A stretch of 64,000 nt of DNA from Rhizobium lentis (GTDB taxonomy: Bacteria > Pseudomonadota > Alphaproteobacteria > Rhizobiales > Rhizobiaceae): positions 186,001 through 250,000 of the forward strand of contig NZ_JACHBD010000007.1 of NCBI RefSeq assembly GCF_014200175.1. The letters run 5' to 3'. The notes beneath the pieces are model-generated. The model did not search any database. It was given only the letters and a program-made list of their open reading frames with translations, and was not told the origin of the DNA. Below are positions 26,782 to 36,740 of the stretch, in pieces; positions within the stretch are counted from its first letter, which is position 1, and each line of letters opens with the position of its first letter. A program made the position numbers and the translations under genes.

Positions 26782-27765
26782 ATGGCAGGTGAAACGGTTC
26801 TTGTGGTCGGCGGCGCCGGTTATATCGGCTCGCATACGTGCCTTGACTTGGCGAACAAGGGCTACAAGCCTGTCGTCTTCGATAATTTTTCCAACGGCCA
26901 TCGCGAGTTCGTCAAATGGGGGCCGGCCGAGGAAGGCGATATTCGCGATCGCGCCCGGCTGGACGAGGTGCTCGCCACGCACAAGCCGGCGGCGATCCTG
27001 CATTTCGCGGCCTTGATCGAGGTCGGCGAATCGGTCAAGGATCCGGTTTCCTTCTATGAGAATAATGTGATCGGCACCTTGACGCTGCTTTCGGCGGCAC
27101 AGGCTGCCGGCATCAACGCCTTTGTCTTCTCCTCCACCTGCGCCACCTACGGCCTGCCGCAGAGCGTGCCGCTCGACGAGACGCACCGACAGGTGCCGAT
27201 CAACCCCTATGGGCGGACGAAATATATCGTCGAACAGGCGCTTGCCGATTACGACCAGTATAAGAGCCTGCGCTCAGTGGTGTTGCGTTATTTCAACGCC
27301 GCCGGCGCCGATTTCGAAGGCCGGATCGGCGAATGGCACCAGCCTGAGACGCACGCGATCCCGCTGGCGATCGATGCCGCGCTCGGCCGCCGCCAGGGCT
27401 TCAAGGTGTTCGGCAGCGATTACGAGACGCGCGACGGCACCTGCGTGCGCGATTATATCCACGTGCTGGATCTTGCCGATGCGCATGTGCGCGCCGTCGA
27501 ATATCTCCTGAAGGGCGGAGAGTCCGTCGCGCTCAACCTCGGCACCGGTACCGGCACGACCGTCAAGGAATTGCTCGGCGCGATCGAGGACGTGTCGAAC
27601 CGGCCGTTCCCGGTCGAATATATCGGCCGCCGCGAGGGCGATTCGCATACGCTGGTCGCCAATAACGACAAGGCGCGCGACGTGCTCGGCTGGGTGCCGC
27701 AATATGATCTCTCCGAGATCATCCGCTCCGCCTGGAACTGGCATGCAAGATCCAACCAGCATTGA
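26782..27765 (+). CDS. exoB: UDP-glucose 4-epimerase
   Basis: Short-chain dehydrogenase-fold enzyme, 327 residues, converting UDP-glucose to UDP-galactose for exopolysaccharide and lipopolysaccharide. It has VVGGAGYIGSHTCLDLANKG (NAD-binding), the catalytic SSTCATYG and YGRTKYIVEQ (Tyr-x3-Lys) and GTCVRDYIHVLDLADAH. The sequence reads like rhizobial ExoB, so exoB is preferred over galE. AAGGGTGG lies before the ATG. Its 3' end overlaps the next gene by 23 bases. Confidence 0.93.
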   Translation: MAGETVLVVGGAGYIGSHTCLDLANKGYKPVVFDNFSNGHREFVKWGPAEEGDIRDRARLDEVLATHKPAAILHFAALIEVGESVKDPVSFYENNVIGTLTLLSAAQAAGINAFVFSSTCATYGLPQSVPLDETHRQVPINPYGRTKYIVEQALADYDQYKSLRSVVLRYFNAAGADFEGRIGEWHQPETHAIPLAIDAALGRRQGFKVFGSDYETRDGTCVRDYIHVLDLADAHVRAVEYLLKGGESVALNLGTGTGTTVKELLGAIEDVSNRPFPVEYIGRREGDSHTLVANNDKARDVLGWVPQYDLSEIIRSAWNWHARSNQH

Positions 27766-29287
27766 AAAAGGCGCTAGACCGAACATTCTGCTGATAACTG
27801 CGGACCAATGGCGCGGCGATTGCCTGTCGGCCGCCGGTCATGCGTGTGTGAAAACGCCAAATATCGATGCGCTGGCGCGCGAAGGCACGCTGTTCCGGCG
27901 GCATTATGCCGGGGCTGCCCCCTGCTCGCCGGCGCGAGCGACGCTCTATACCGGCCTTTACCAGATGAACCATCGTGTCTGTCGCAATGGTTCGCCGCTG
28001 GATGCCCGCTTCGACAATCTGGCGCTGGCCGCCCGGCGGGCGGGATACGATCCGACGCTGTTCGGCTATACCGACACGGCGCCCGATCCGCGCGGCATGG
28101 ATGCGGCCGACCCGCATTTGACGACCTATGAAGGCGTGTTGCCCGGTTTTACCGCACGCCAGCTTCTGCCCGAGCATGAAAAACAATGGCTCTCCTGGCT
28201 GAGGTCGCGTGGCCACACGCATGCAGTCAGCCGCGACATCCATATTCCCGTCGGTGCGCAAGCCGGCGAAATTTCCAATGCGGCGCCGGCCTATTCCCGC
28301 GACGAGACCCAGACCGCTTTCCTGGCTGGCGAATTCATCCGCTGGATGAGCGAGCAGGACGGGCCGTGGTTTGCGCATGTCTCTTTTTTGCGTCCGCATC
28401 CGCCGTTTTCCGTGCCGGAGCCATTCAACCGCATGTTCGGGCCGGGTGACGGACCGGCTTTTGCGCGCGCGACAAACGCTCAAGCGGAAGAGGCGAGTCA
28501 TCCTTATCTCGCCTATGCCATGCCGCGCACCGGCAAGGGCAATTTCATTCACGGCGCCACCGGGCCGCTCAGCGGCTGGAATGGCGGAGATTTCGCTGCG
28601 ATCCGTGCGATCTATTACGGCATGATAGCTGAGGTCGACGCGCAACTCGGCCGCATCTGGCAGGCGCTGAAGAGTGCGGGGGCCTGGGAGAAAACGCTTA
28701 TCGTCTTCACTTCTGATCACGCCGAGATGGCGGGCGATCACTGGACGCTCGGCAAGGGCGGTTTCTTCGACGGCAGCTATCATGTTCCGCTTGTCATCCG
28801 CGATCCCGCAAGCAGTGCCGCAGGCGGGTGCGTCGACGATTTCACCAGCGCCGCGGATATTTTTCCGACATTGTGCGAAAAGCTAGGCACCGAGGCAAAA
28901 AACGGGCTCGACGGCCGGTCGCTCATGCCGTTCGTCAATGGCGGGAGCGAGCCGGGATGGCGGGATGCGGCGTTCTGGGAATTTGATTTCCGTGATATCG
29001 CCGCTGGCGAGGCGGAACGGCATTTCCGGTCGCGGTCCAACCAATGCAATCTCGCGGTGATCCGCGATGCGCGGTTCAAATATGTGCATTTTGCCGCACT
29101 GCCGCCGCTGCTCTTCAATCTTCGCGACGATCCGATGGAGCTCAACAATGTCGCGGAGGATCCGGCCTATGCGGCCATCCGGCTTGAATATGCCGAAAAG
29201 CTGCTGTCGCTGAGGGCGCAGCATCTGGATCAGACGCTTGCCTATACGGAGTTGACCGAAAAAGGGCCGGTGACGCGCCGGCCCTGA
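27743..29287 (+). CDS. Sulfatase / phosphonate monoester hydrolase family protein
   Basis: Alkaline-phosphatase-superfamily hydrolase of 514 residues. The metal site begins at LLITADQWRGD, the nucleophile motif is CSPAR (Cys61, to be converted to formylglycine), and the second metal cluster is FTSDHAEMAGDHWTLGKGGFF. The order of motifs, GLYQMNHR, GYTDTAPDPRG, FLRPHPPF and FDFRDIAAGEAERHF, and the 514-residue length are close to rhizobial phosphonate monoester hydrolases, promiscuous enzymes acting on phosphonate monoesters, phosphodiesters and sulfate esters. No signal peptide, so cytoplasmic. The ATG at 27743 lies inside exoB in another frame; translational coupling is likely. Confidence 0.85.
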   Translation: MQDPTSIEKGARPNILLITADQWRGDCLSAAGHACVKTPNIDALAREGTLFRRHYAGAAPCSPARATLYTGLYQMNHRVCRNGSPLDARFDNLALAARRAGYDPTLFGYTDTAPDPRGMDAADPHLTTYEGVLPGFTARQLLPEHEKQWLSWLRSRGHTHAVSRDIHIPVGAQAGEISNAAPAYSRDETQTAFLAGEFIRWMSEQDGPWFAHVSFLRPHPPFSVPEPFNRMFGPGDGPAFARATNAQAEEASHPYLAYAMPRTGKGNFIHGATGPLSGWNGGDFAAIRAIYYGMIAEVDAQLGRIWQALKSAGAWEKTLIVFTSDHAEMAGDHWTLGKGGFFDGSYHVPLVIRDPASSAAGGCVDDFTSAADIFPTLCEKLGTEAKNGLDGRSLMPFVNGGSEPGWRDAAFWEFDFRDIAAGEAERHFRSRSNQCNLAVIRDARFKYVHFAALPPLLFNLRDDPMELNNVAEDPAYAAIRLEYAEKLLSLRAQHLDQTLAYTELTEKGPVTRRP

Positions 29288-29297
29288 TCTCTTTTAC
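29263..29297 (+). terminator. Terminator at the end of the sulfatase gene
   Basis: AGGGCCGG (29263-29270) pairs with CCGGCCCT (29278-29285), followed by TGATCTCTTTT. It overlaps the last codons and stop. Confidence 0.6.
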
Positions 29298-29791
29298 CCG
29301 AGATAATCACGCTTGCCGATCGGCGCACCCTGATTGCGCAGGATGGCGTGGGCGGTCGCCACGTGGAAATAGAAGTTCGGCAGCGCGAAGGTGGTGACAT
29401 ATTCTTCGCCCGGAAGCACGATGCCGCTGCTGCCGGGCAGGGTGATCTGGCGGCCTTCCACGCCTTCCAGCGCCTGCGCCGAAAATGTGGCGAGATAGGC
29501 TTCGGTCTTTGCCAGGCGCTCGCGCAACTCGTCGAACGTCTTTTCATTGTCTTCGAATTTCGGGGCGTCGGTGCCGGTCAGTCGAGCCAGGGTGAATTTG
29601 GCGCTGTCGCTGGCGCGCTGATACTGGCCGGAAAGCGGCAGCATGTCCGGCGCAAGGCGTGCAGCGACCAATATGGCGGGATCGACATTCTTTTCCCTCG
29701 CATAGGCTTCGGCCTTGTCGAGGTAGGTTTTCAGGCTGGCGAGGCCCCGCTGGAACATCGGAACGGTGAGGCGATAGATCGAAATGGACAT
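29294..29791 (-). CDS. DUF1993-type protein
   Basis: Protein of 165 residues. It begins MSISIYRLTVPMFQRGLASL and holds ARLAPDMLPLSGQYQRASDSAK, followed by PNFYFHVATAHAILRNQGAPIGKRDYLG near the end. This is the pattern of DUF1993, a helical family related to DinB-like folds. No catalytic assignment is possible. The start at 29791 is supported by GGAG about 12 and AGGA about 5 bases upstream; the ATG at 29815 is less likely. Confidence 0.82.
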   Translation of the reverse strand: MSISIYRLTVPMFQRGLASLKTYLDKAEAYAREKNVDPAILVAARLAPDMLPLSGQYQRASDSAKFTLARLTGTDAPKFEDNEKTFDELRERLAKTEAYLATFSAQALEGVEGRQITLPGSSGIVLPGEEYVTTFALPNFYFHVATAHAILRNQGAPIGKRDYLG

Positions 29792-30164
29792 CTGTCCTGT
29801 CTCCAAAATCTTCAAATAATCAGGCCGCAGCGAGAGATCGAGGGCGCCTGCGACGGTACACCTGCCTTCGACCCCTCATAGATGGAGGCTCCCTTGGGCT
29901 TCCGCAATGCAGCGAATGCAGGTGCCGGCATAAGGCACCGTGGCATCGCGCGCCCGGTCCATATCTCGTCGCCGCTAAAGAGGCTTGACGCCGTTCGCAG
30001 AAAATGGAATGAATATTCCGAAGAGCAGATTTTACGGTTTGTTTGTTCCGTTTTTACGGGACGCCGCGGGAGAGGCGGCACGAGCGAATTGCGGCTTCAG
30101 GGCAAATGCCTGGGGCTCCGGCGTGAGGAGGGTGCAGCCGGGCACCGTTTGTGGAGGAAGTAAA
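29792..30164. other. Intergenic region before the sugar ABC operon (373 bases)
   Basis: No gene seen. It contains a perfect -35-like CTTGAC (29984-29989) without a good -10 at 17 bases, and an inverted repeat GGAAT-GAAT-ATTCC (30006-30019) that could be an operator for the operon. GAGGAAG at the right end is the ribosome site of the binding-protein gene. Confidence 0.5.
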
Positions 30165-31094
30165 ATGAAAAAGTTTATCCTGGGCACTGCGATGGCGCTC
30201 GTCATGTCGGCGGCCGCTCACGCAGAAACCGTCGGCGTCTCGATGGCGAAGTTCGACGACAACTTTCTGACCGTTCTGCGCAACGGCATGACCGATTACG
30301 CCAAGACGCTGAGCGGTGTGACGCTGCAGGTCGAAGACGCACAGAACGACGTTTCCAAGCAGCAGAGCCAGATCCAGAATTTCATCGCCTCCAAGGTCGA
30401 CGCAATCATCGTCAACCCTGTTGATACCGATGCGACGACGGCAATGTCGAAGCTCGCCGCAGATGCCGGCATTCCGCTGGTCTATGTCAACCGTCAGCCG
30501 GTCAATGTCGACACGCTGCCGGACAAACAGGCCTTCGTCGCATCCAACGAGCAGGAATCCGGCACGCTGGAAACCAAGGAAATTTGCCGCATTCTCGGTG
30601 GCAAGGGCAAGGCCGTCGTCATCATGGGCGAACTTTCCAACCAGGCTGCGCGCATGCGCACCCAGGATATCCATGACGTCATCAAGACCGATGAGTGCAA
30701 AGGCATCGAGATCGTCGAAGAGCAGACGGCCAACTGGGACCGCACCCAGGGCGCCGACCTGATGACCAATTGGCTCTCCAGCGGCATCGAGTTCGACGCT
30801 GTCATCTCCAACAACGACGAAATGGCGATCGGCGCCATCCAGGCGCTGAAGGCAGCCGGCAAGGATATGAGCAAGGTCGTCATCGGCGGCGTCGACGCCA
30901 CACAGGACGCGCTTGCCGCCATGCAGGCGGGCGATCTTGACGTGACCGTGTTCCAGGATGCCGCCGGCCAGGGCAAGGGCGCGCTCGATACGGCGCTGAA
31001 GATCGCCAAGGGCGAAACGGTCGAGAAGAAGGTCTATATTCCCTTCCAGCTCGTCACCCCTGAAAACGTCAAGGACTTCGTCACCAAGAACTGA
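30165..31094 (+). CDS. Sugar ABC transporter, periplasmic binding protein (RbsB type)
   Basis: CUT2-family solute receptor, 309 residues, with the cleavable signal MKKFILGTAMALVMSAAAHA. The periplasmic-binding-protein type I fold is seen in VGVSMAKFDDNFLTVLRNGM, VDAIIVNPVDTDAT and AVISNNDEMAIGAIQALKAAG. Readings of this kind in rhizobia are often annotated as inositol- or rhizopine-binding (MocB-like); the true ligand cannot be settled here. It is the first gene of a complete binding protein - ATPase - permease operon. Confidence 0.9.
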   Translation: MKKFILGTAMALVMSAAAHAETVGVSMAKFDDNFLTVLRNGMTDYAKTLSGVTLQVEDAQNDVSKQQSQIQNFIASKVDAIIVNPVDTDATTAMSKLAADAGIPLVYVNRQPVNVDTLPDKQAFVASNEQESGTLETKEICRILGGKGKAVVIMGELSNQAARMRTQDIHDVIKTDECKGIEIVEEQTANWDRTQGADLMTNWLSSGIEFDAVISNNDEMAIGAIQALKAAGKDMSKVVIGGVDATQDALAAMQAGDLDVTVFQDAAGQGKGALDTALKIAKGETVEKKVYIPFQLVTPENVKDFVTKN

Positions 31095-31163
31095 GGCGAA
31101 CGCCAAACGGGATGCGGGCTTTGTCCGCATCCTTTTCGCCTGCCCGTATCCGGAGGAGATGAT

Positions 31164-32705
31164 ATGGCCGTCAGCCCGACAACCATGGCCGCCGTGCGCG
31201 CAAGCGGCGCAGTTCCGAATGCGGAATATCTGTTGAGCGCCGAAGGTGTTCGCAAGGAATTTCCAGGCGTCGTCGCACTCGACGACGTGCAGTTCCGGCT
31301 GAAGCGCGCCTCCGTGCATGCGCTGATGGGCGAAAACGGCGCCGGCAAATCGACATTGATGAAGATCCTGGCCGGCATCTACACGCCCGATAAAGGCGAT
31401 ATCCGCCTGAAAGGGATCGAAATCCAGCTGAAATCTCCGCTCGACGCGTTGGAGAACGGCATTGCCATGATCCATCAGGAACTGAACCTGATGCCGTTCA
31501 TGACGGTCGCGGAAAATATCTGGATCCGCCGCGAACCGAAGAACCGCTTCGGCTTCGTCGATCACGGCGTGATGCATCGCATGACCGAAGAGCTGTTTGA
31601 CCGGCTCAACATATCAATCGATCCCGATATCGAGGTCCGGTATCTCTCCGTCGCAAACCGCCAGATGGTCGAGATCGCCAAGGCGGTTTCCTATAATTCC
31701 GACGTGCTGATCATGGACGAGCCGACTTCGGCGCTGACGGAGCGCGAGGTCGAGCATCTTTTCCGCATTATCCGCGACCTCAGGGCGCAAGGCATCGGCA
31801 TCGTCTACATCACCCACAAGATGAATGAGCTTTTCGAGATCGCCGACGAGTTTTCCGTCTTCCGCGACGGCCGCTATATCGGCACCCATGCCTCGACCGA
31901 CGTCACCCGCGATGACATCATCCGCATGATGGTCGGGCGCGAGATCACCCAGATGTTCCCCAAGGAAGAGGTGCCGATCGGCGAGGTCGTGCTCTCCGTC
32001 AAGGATCTCTGCCTCAACGGCGTCTTCCGCAATGTCTCCTTCGAGGTCAGGGCCGGCGAGATTCTCGGGGTGGCCGGCCTCGTCGGCTCCGGGCGGTCGA
32101 ATGTCGCCGAAACGCTCTTCGGCGTGACGCCGGCAAGCTCCGGCTCAATCGAGCTCTACGGCAAGCCGGTGACGATTTCTTCGCCGACCGAGGCCATCCG
32201 CAACCGGATGGCGTTCCTGACCGAGGACCGGAAGGACACTGGCTGTCTGCTGATCCTCGATATTCTCGAGAACATGCAGATCGCCGTTCTGCAGGACAGA
32301 TATGTCAAGGGCGGCTTCGTGCAGCAGGGCGCAATCGAGGCGACCTGCGAAGACATGGCGAAAAAGCTGCGGGTGAAGACGCCCAATCTGTACGAGCGCG
32401 TGGAGAATCTTTCGGGCGGCAATCAGCAGAAGGTGCTGATCGGCCGCTGGCTGCTCACCAATCCGCGAATCCTCATTCTCGACGAGCCGACGCGCGGCAT
32501 CGATGTCGGCGCCAAGGCGGAAATTCACCGGCTGGTCACCGAAATGGCGCGAAACGGCGTGGCAGTCATCATGATCTCGTCCGAGATGCCCGAGGTTCTC
32601 GGGATGAGCGACCGCATCATGGTCATGCATGAAGGACGCGTGACCGGTTTCCTCAATCGCGATGAAGCAACGCAGATCAAGGTGATGGAGCTGGCTGCGC
32701 AGTGA
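31164..32705 (+). CDS. Sugar ABC transporter, dual-cassette ATPase
   Basis: Tandem ABC ATPase of 513 residues (MglA/RbsA type). The first cassette has Walker [11 protein letters not shown] near residue 56, and Walker [12 protein letters not shown]. The second has a degenerate P-loop [12 protein letters not shown] near 306, signature [15 protein letters not shown] and Walker [15 protein letters not shown]. That asymmetry is normal for CUT2 systems. It lies 69 bases after the binding protein and 34 before the permease. Confidence 0.95.
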   Translation: MAVSPTTMAAVRASGAVPNAEYLLSAEGVRKEFPGVVALDDVQFRLKRASVHALMGENGAGKSTLMKILAGIYTPDKGDIRLKGIEIQLKSPLDALENGIAMIHQELNLMPFMTVAENIWIRREPKNRFGFVDHGVMHRMTEELFDRLNISIDPDIEVRYLSVANRQMVEIAKAVSYNSDVLIMDEPTSALTEREVEHLFRIIRDLRAQGIGIVYITHKMNELFEIADEFSVFRDGRYIGTHASTDVTRDDIIRMMVGREITQMFPKEEVPIGEVVLSVKDLCLNGVFRNVSFEVRAGEILGVAGLVGSGRSNVAETLFGVTPASSGSIELYGKPVTISSPTEAIRNRMAFLTEDRKDTGCLLILDILENMQIAVLQDRYVKGGFVQQGAIEATCEDMAKKLRVKTPNLYERVENLSGGNQQKVLIGRWLLTNPRILILDEPTRGIDVGAKAEIHRLVTEMARNGVAVIMISSEMPEVLGMSDRIMVMHEGRVTGFLNRDEATQIKVMELAAQ

Positions 32706-32739
32706 TGCGCCGTCTGCAATCGCCCAAGGGAGGTTTGAC

Positions 32740-33765
32740 ATGAGTACCAAGGCAGCAGAGGGCGCGGCTCCGCTCGCAACCCGGCAACGGCGGCGGCGCT
32801 TACCGACCGAGCTCAGCATTTTCCTCGTGCTCGTCGGCATAGCACTCATCTATGAAGCGCTCGGCTGGATGTTCATCGGCCAAAGCTTTCTGATGAATTC
32901 GCAGCGTCTGACGATCATGATCCTGCAGGTCTCGGTCATCGGCATCATCGCCGTCGGCGTCACGCAGGTCATCATCACAGGCGGCATCGATCTTTCATCC
33001 GGCTCCGTCGTCGGCATGACGGCGATGATCGCGACAAGCTTCGCCCAGTCCTCCACCTGGGGACGGGCAGTCTTCCCCTCGCTGACCGATCTGCCGGCTG
33101 TGGTGCCGATCATGGTCGGCCTGCTGATCGGGGCGGCTGCGGGTCTGGCGAATGGCGCACTCATCGCCTATACGAAAATCCCGCCCTTCATCGCAACGCT
33201 CGGCATGTTCGTGTCGGCCCGCGGCGTGGCGAAGTGGTATACCAAGGGACAGCCGGTTTCCGGCATCACCGAGCAGTTTCACTTCATCGGCACCAAGGCC
33301 TGGCCGGTCGTCGTCTTCCTGGTCGTCGCGCTGATCTTCCATATTGCGCTACGCTACACACGCTACGGCAAGTTTACGTATGCCATCGGCGCCAACCCGC
33401 AGGCGGCACGCGTTTCGGGCATCAACATCGAGGCGCATCTCGTCAAGGTCTATGTGATCGCCGGATTACTCGCCGGCCTTGCCGGCATCGTCACGGCAGC
33501 ACGCGCCGAAACCGCGCAGGCCAGCATGGGCGTCGGATATGAGCTCGATGCGATTGCCGCGACCGTCATCGGCGGCACCTCGCTGACCGGCGGCGTCGGC
33601 CGCATCACCGGCACCGTCATCGGCACCATCATCCTCGGCGTCATGACATCTGGCTTCACCTTCCTCAGAATCGATGCCTATTACCAGGAGATCGTCAAAG
33701 GCTTCATCATCGTCGCGGCCGTTGTGATCGACGTCTACAGACAGAAGAAGCGCCGCAAGCACTGA
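32740..33765 (+). CDS. Sugar ABC transporter permease (RbsC type)
   Basis: Inner-membrane subunit of 341 residues with about nine to ten hydrophobic segments. Typical CUT2 features are GVTQVIITGGIDLSSGSVVG, AYTKIPPFIATLGMF, YAIGANPQAARVSGINI and GGTSLTGGVGRITGTVIG. A charged N-terminus (RQRRRRLPTE) faces the cytoplasm. It is the last gene of the operon, followed by a strong terminator. Confidence 0.94.
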   Translation: MSTKAAEGAAPLATRQRRRRLPTELSIFLVLVGIALIYEALGWMFIGQSFLMNSQRLTIMILQVSVIGIIAVGVTQVIITGGIDLSSGSVVGMTAMIATSFAQSSTWGRAVFPSLTDLPAVVPIMVGLLIGAAAGLANGALIAYTKIPPFIATLGMFVSARGVAKWYTKGQPVSGITEQFHFIGTKAWPVVVFLVVALIFHIALRYTRYGKFTYAIGANPQAARVSGINIEAHLVKVYVIAGLLAGLAGIVTAARAETAQASMGVGYELDAIAATVIGGTSLTGGVGRITGTVIGTIILGVMTSGFTFLRIDAYYQEIVKGFIIVAAVVIDVYRQKKRRKH

Positions 33766-33791
33766 TCTCTGCCGGCATCATTCATGATTTT

Positions 33792-33821
33792 ACGGGGGCT
33801 TCGGCCCCCGTTTACGTTTTC
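33792..33821 (+). terminator. Rho-independent terminator after the sugar ABC operon
   Basis: ACGGGGGC (33792-33799), TTCG loop, GCCCCCGT (33804-33811), then TTACGTTTT. A C(TTCG)G tetraloop makes it especially stable. Confidence 0.88.
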
Positions 33822-33919
33822 GCGCCGATGGCCGATTTTCAAAAAAAGAGATGGCGAATTCCGTCAGCTTTTCTATTCTGCCACTTCATTCGCCCGCCTG
33901 GGGCAGTGCAGGAAGACAG

Positions 33920-34978
33920 ATGCAATTCGTATTTGACGGTCACAACGACGTTCTCCTTCGACTCTGGACACATTCAAAAGACGGCAGCGACCCTATCGCG
34001 GAATTTTCGGACGGCACGACGGTCGGCCATATCGATGCGCGCCGGGCGAAAGCGGGCGGTCTGTCCGGTGGTCTCTGCGCCATCTATATTCCATCGGGCG
34101 ATCTCGTCTTCGCCAATCCGGATGCCGACGGCCGTTATGTCACGCCGATGGCCGACCCGCTTGATCCGCTTCCGTCCCTTGCGATCGCCACTGAAATGGC
34201 GGCGATCGCGCTGCGGCTCGACCAGGCCGGCGCTTGGCGTCTCTGCCGCACGGTCAAGGACATCCGCGGCGCCATGGCGGAGGAGATGTTCGCCGCGGTC
34301 ATGCATATGGAAGGCTGCGAGGCGATCAGCGCCGACCTTTCGGCGCTCGAAGTATTCTATGCAGCGGGACTGCGATCGCTTGGCCCGGTCTGGAGCCGGC
34401 ACAACGTCTTCGGCCATGGCGTGCCCTTCGCTTTCCCGATGTCGCCGGACACGGCGCCCGGCCTTACCGAGGCCGGTTTCGAGCTGGTGCGGGAATGCAA
34501 TCGCCTCGGCATCCTGATCGATCTTGCTCATATCACCGAGAAGGGTTTCTGGGACGTGGCGAAGACGACGGATCAGCCGCTGGTTGCCAGCCATTCCAAT
34601 GCGCATGCGCTGACGCCGGTCGCGCGCAACCTGACGGACAGGCAACTCGACGCGATCCGCGAAAGCCGCGGGCTTGTCGGGATCAATTATGCGACGGCCA
34701 TGCTGCGTGACGACGGCCGCTCGGACAGCGACACACCGCTTGCCGATATGATCCGCCACATCGACTATCTGGTGAACCGCATCGGCATCGATTGCGTCGG
34801 TCTCGGATCGGACTTCGACGGCGCAACCATTCCGGAAGAAATCGGCGACGCGGCCGGCAATCAGAAGCTGATTGCTGCTCTCCGGGAGGTTGGATATGGT
34901 GAGGCCGATCTCACGAAACTTGCCCGTGAAAATTGGCTTCGTATTCTGGCGCAAGCTTGGCGGGAGGACCACGCCTAA
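33920..34978 (+). CDS. Membrane (renal-type) dipeptidase, peptidase family M19
   Basis: Zinc dipeptidase of 352 residues with an amidohydrolase-like barrel. Metal-binding motifs are visible in order: FDGHNDVLLRLW (His, Asp), HMEGCEAI (bridging Glu), LVASHSNAHAL (His) and VGLGSDFDG (Asp). M19 enzymes hydrolyse dipeptides, including those with a C-terminal D-amino acid. The start at 33920 has AGGAAG six bases upstream; the frame open from 33851 crosses the terminator tail. It precedes a Dpp-type transporter operon by 100 bases, suggesting import followed by hydrolysis of peptides. Confidence 0.92.
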   Translation: MQFVFDGHNDVLLRLWTHSKDGSDPIAEFSDGTTVGHIDARRAKAGGLSGGLCAIYIPSGDLVFANPDADGRYVTPMADPLDPLPSLAIATEMAAIALRLDQAGAWRLCRTVKDIRGAMAEEMFAAVMHMEGCEAISADLSALEVFYAAGLRSLGPVWSRHNVFGHGVPFAFPMSPDTAPGLTEAGFELVRECNRLGILIDLAHITEKGFWDVAKTTDQPLVASHSNAHALTPVARNLTDRQLDAIRESRGLVGINYATAMLRDDGRSDSDTPLADMIRHIDYLVNRIGIDCVGLGSDFDGATIPEEIGDAAGNQKLIAALREVGYGEADLTKLARENWLRILAQAWREDHA

Positions 34979-35078
34979 AGTGCCGCGCGCCTCTGGACGC
35001 CCTGAAAAGGGACAATAGTTTTAATGGGATATGACTGACAAAACGCTTCGTAATCAATCAAGAACAGGGGAACAGACC

Positions 35079-36722
35079 ATGATGATCGCCAAGCTCAGCC
35101 GCAATTTCCGCCTGCTTTCCGCAGGAGCCGCCCTTTCGCTCCTGATGATGGCGGCCCCCGCCGCCTTTGCCGAAACGCCCAAAGACACGCTGGTCGAGGG
35201 TTTTGCCATCGACGACATCATCACCATGGATCCCGGCGAAGCCTTCGAGCTTTCGACCGCCGAAGTCACTTCCAACACCTATAGCCTCCTCGTTCGTCTC
35301 GACCTCAACGATACGTCCAAGGTGAAGGGCGATCTCGCCGAAAGCTGGACCGTTTCCGATGACGGTCTCACCTATACGTTCAAGCTGAAACCCGGCCTGA
35401 AATTCGCCTCCGGCAATCCGATCACCGCCGAAGATGTCGCCTGGTCGTTCGAGCGCGCCGTCAAGCTCGACAAGAGCCCCGCCTTCATCCTCACCCAGTT
35501 CGGCCTGACCGGCGACAACGTCACCGAAAAAGCCAAGGCGGCCGATGCCAATACGTTCGTCTTCACGGTCGACAAGGCCTACGCGCCGAGCTTCGTGCTC
35601 AACTGCCTGACGGCGACGGTTGCTTCCGTAGTCGACAAGAAACTGGTGCTTGACCATGTGAAGGCGGTGACGCCCGATGCCGAGCACAAATACGACAATG
35701 ATTTCGGCAATGAGTGGCTGAAGACTGGCTACGCCGGTTCCGGCGCCTTCAAGCTGCGCGAATGGCGGGCTAACGAAGTCGTCGTGCTGGAGCGCAACGA
35801 CAATTATTACGGCGACAAGCCAAAGCTCAATCGTGTTATCTACCGCTATATGAAGGAAAGCTCGGCCCAGCGGCTGGCGCTCGAAGCAGGCGATATCGAC
35901 ATCGCCCGTAACCTCGAGCCCGGCGACATCGACGCCGTATCCAAGAAAGCCGATCTGGCGACGACCAGTGCGCCGAAGGGCACGATCTACTACGTCAGCC
36001 TGAACAACAAGAATGAGAACCTGAAGAAGCCGGAAGTCCAGGAAGCCTTCAAATATCTGGTCGACTACGATGCGATCGGCGCAACGCTGATCAAGGGCAT
36101 CGGCGAGATCCACCAGACCTTCCTGCCGGAGGGCCAGCTCGGCGCGCTCGACGAGAACCCCTACAAGCTCGATGTCGGCAAGGCCAAGGAACTGCTGGCC
36201 AAGGCCGGCGTCCCGGACGGATTCTCGGTGACCATGGACGTGCGCAACACCCAGCCGGTGACCGGCATTGCCGAATCGATGCAGCAGACGCTGGCGCAGG
36301 CCGGCGTGAAGCTGGAGATCATTCCTGGCGACGGCAAACAGACGCTGACCAAATATCGTGCCCGCACCCACGATATCTATATCGGCAATTGGGGTTCGGA
36401 CTATTTCGATCCGAATTCCAATGCCGATACGTTCACCAGCAATCCCGACAATTCCGACGCCGGCACGGTGAAGACGCTCGCATGGCGCAATGCCTGGGAG
36501 TCGCCGGAGCTCGACAAGCAAGCCAAGGCGGCGCTGCTGGAACGTGACGGTGAGAAGCGTGCGGCCATGTACGAGGATATTCAAAGGAAGTTCCTCGCCG
36601 ACAGCCCCTTCGTCATCATCTTCCAGCAGACCGAAGTGGCAGGCTACCGCAAGAATTTGAAGGACTTCAAACTGGGTCCGAGCTTCGATACCAATTTCGT
36701 CGGTCCGATTGCCAAGGAATGA
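35079..36722 (+). CDS. Peptide ABC transporter, periplasmic binding protein (DppA type)
   Basis: SBP family 5 receptor, 547 residues. The signal peptide ends AAPAAFAE at about residue 32. Family blocks are LAESWTVSDDGLTYTFKLKPGLKFASG (read as LAESWTVSDDGLTYTFKL and KPGLKFASG), DVAWSFERAV and, near the end, RAAMYEDIQRKFLADSPFVII. The ATG at 35079 has AGGGGAA seven bases before. First gene of a complete five-gene transporter; the ligand may be a di- or oligopeptide. Confidence 0.92.
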   Translation: MMIAKLSRNFRLLSAGAALSLLMMAAPAAFAETPKDTLVEGFAIDDIITMDPGEAFELSTAEVTSNTYSLLVRLDLNDTSKVKGDLAESWTVSDDGLTYTFKLKPGLKFASGNPITAEDVAWSFERAVKLDKSPAFILTQFGLTGDNVTEKAKAADANTFVFTVDKAYAPSFVLNCLTATVASVVDKKLVLDHVKAVTPDAEHKYDNDFGNEWLKTGYAGSGAFKLREWRANEVVVLERNDNYYGDKPKLNRVIYRYMKESSAQRLALEAGDIDIARNLEPGDIDAVSKKADLATTSAPKGTIYYVSLNNKNENLKKPEVQEAFKYLVDYDAIGATLIKGIGEIHQTFLPEGQLGALDENPYKLDVGKAKELLAKAGVPDGFSVTMDVRNTQPVTGIAESMQQTLAQAGVKLEIIPGDGKQTLTKYRARTHDIYIGNWGSDYFDPNSNADTFTSNPDNSDAGTVKTLAWRNAWESPELDKQAKAALLERDGEKRAAMYEDIQRKFLADSPFVIIFQQTEVAGYRKNLKDFKLGPSFDTNFVGPIAKE

Positions 36723-36740
36723 TCCGGCAGGATTGGTCGC

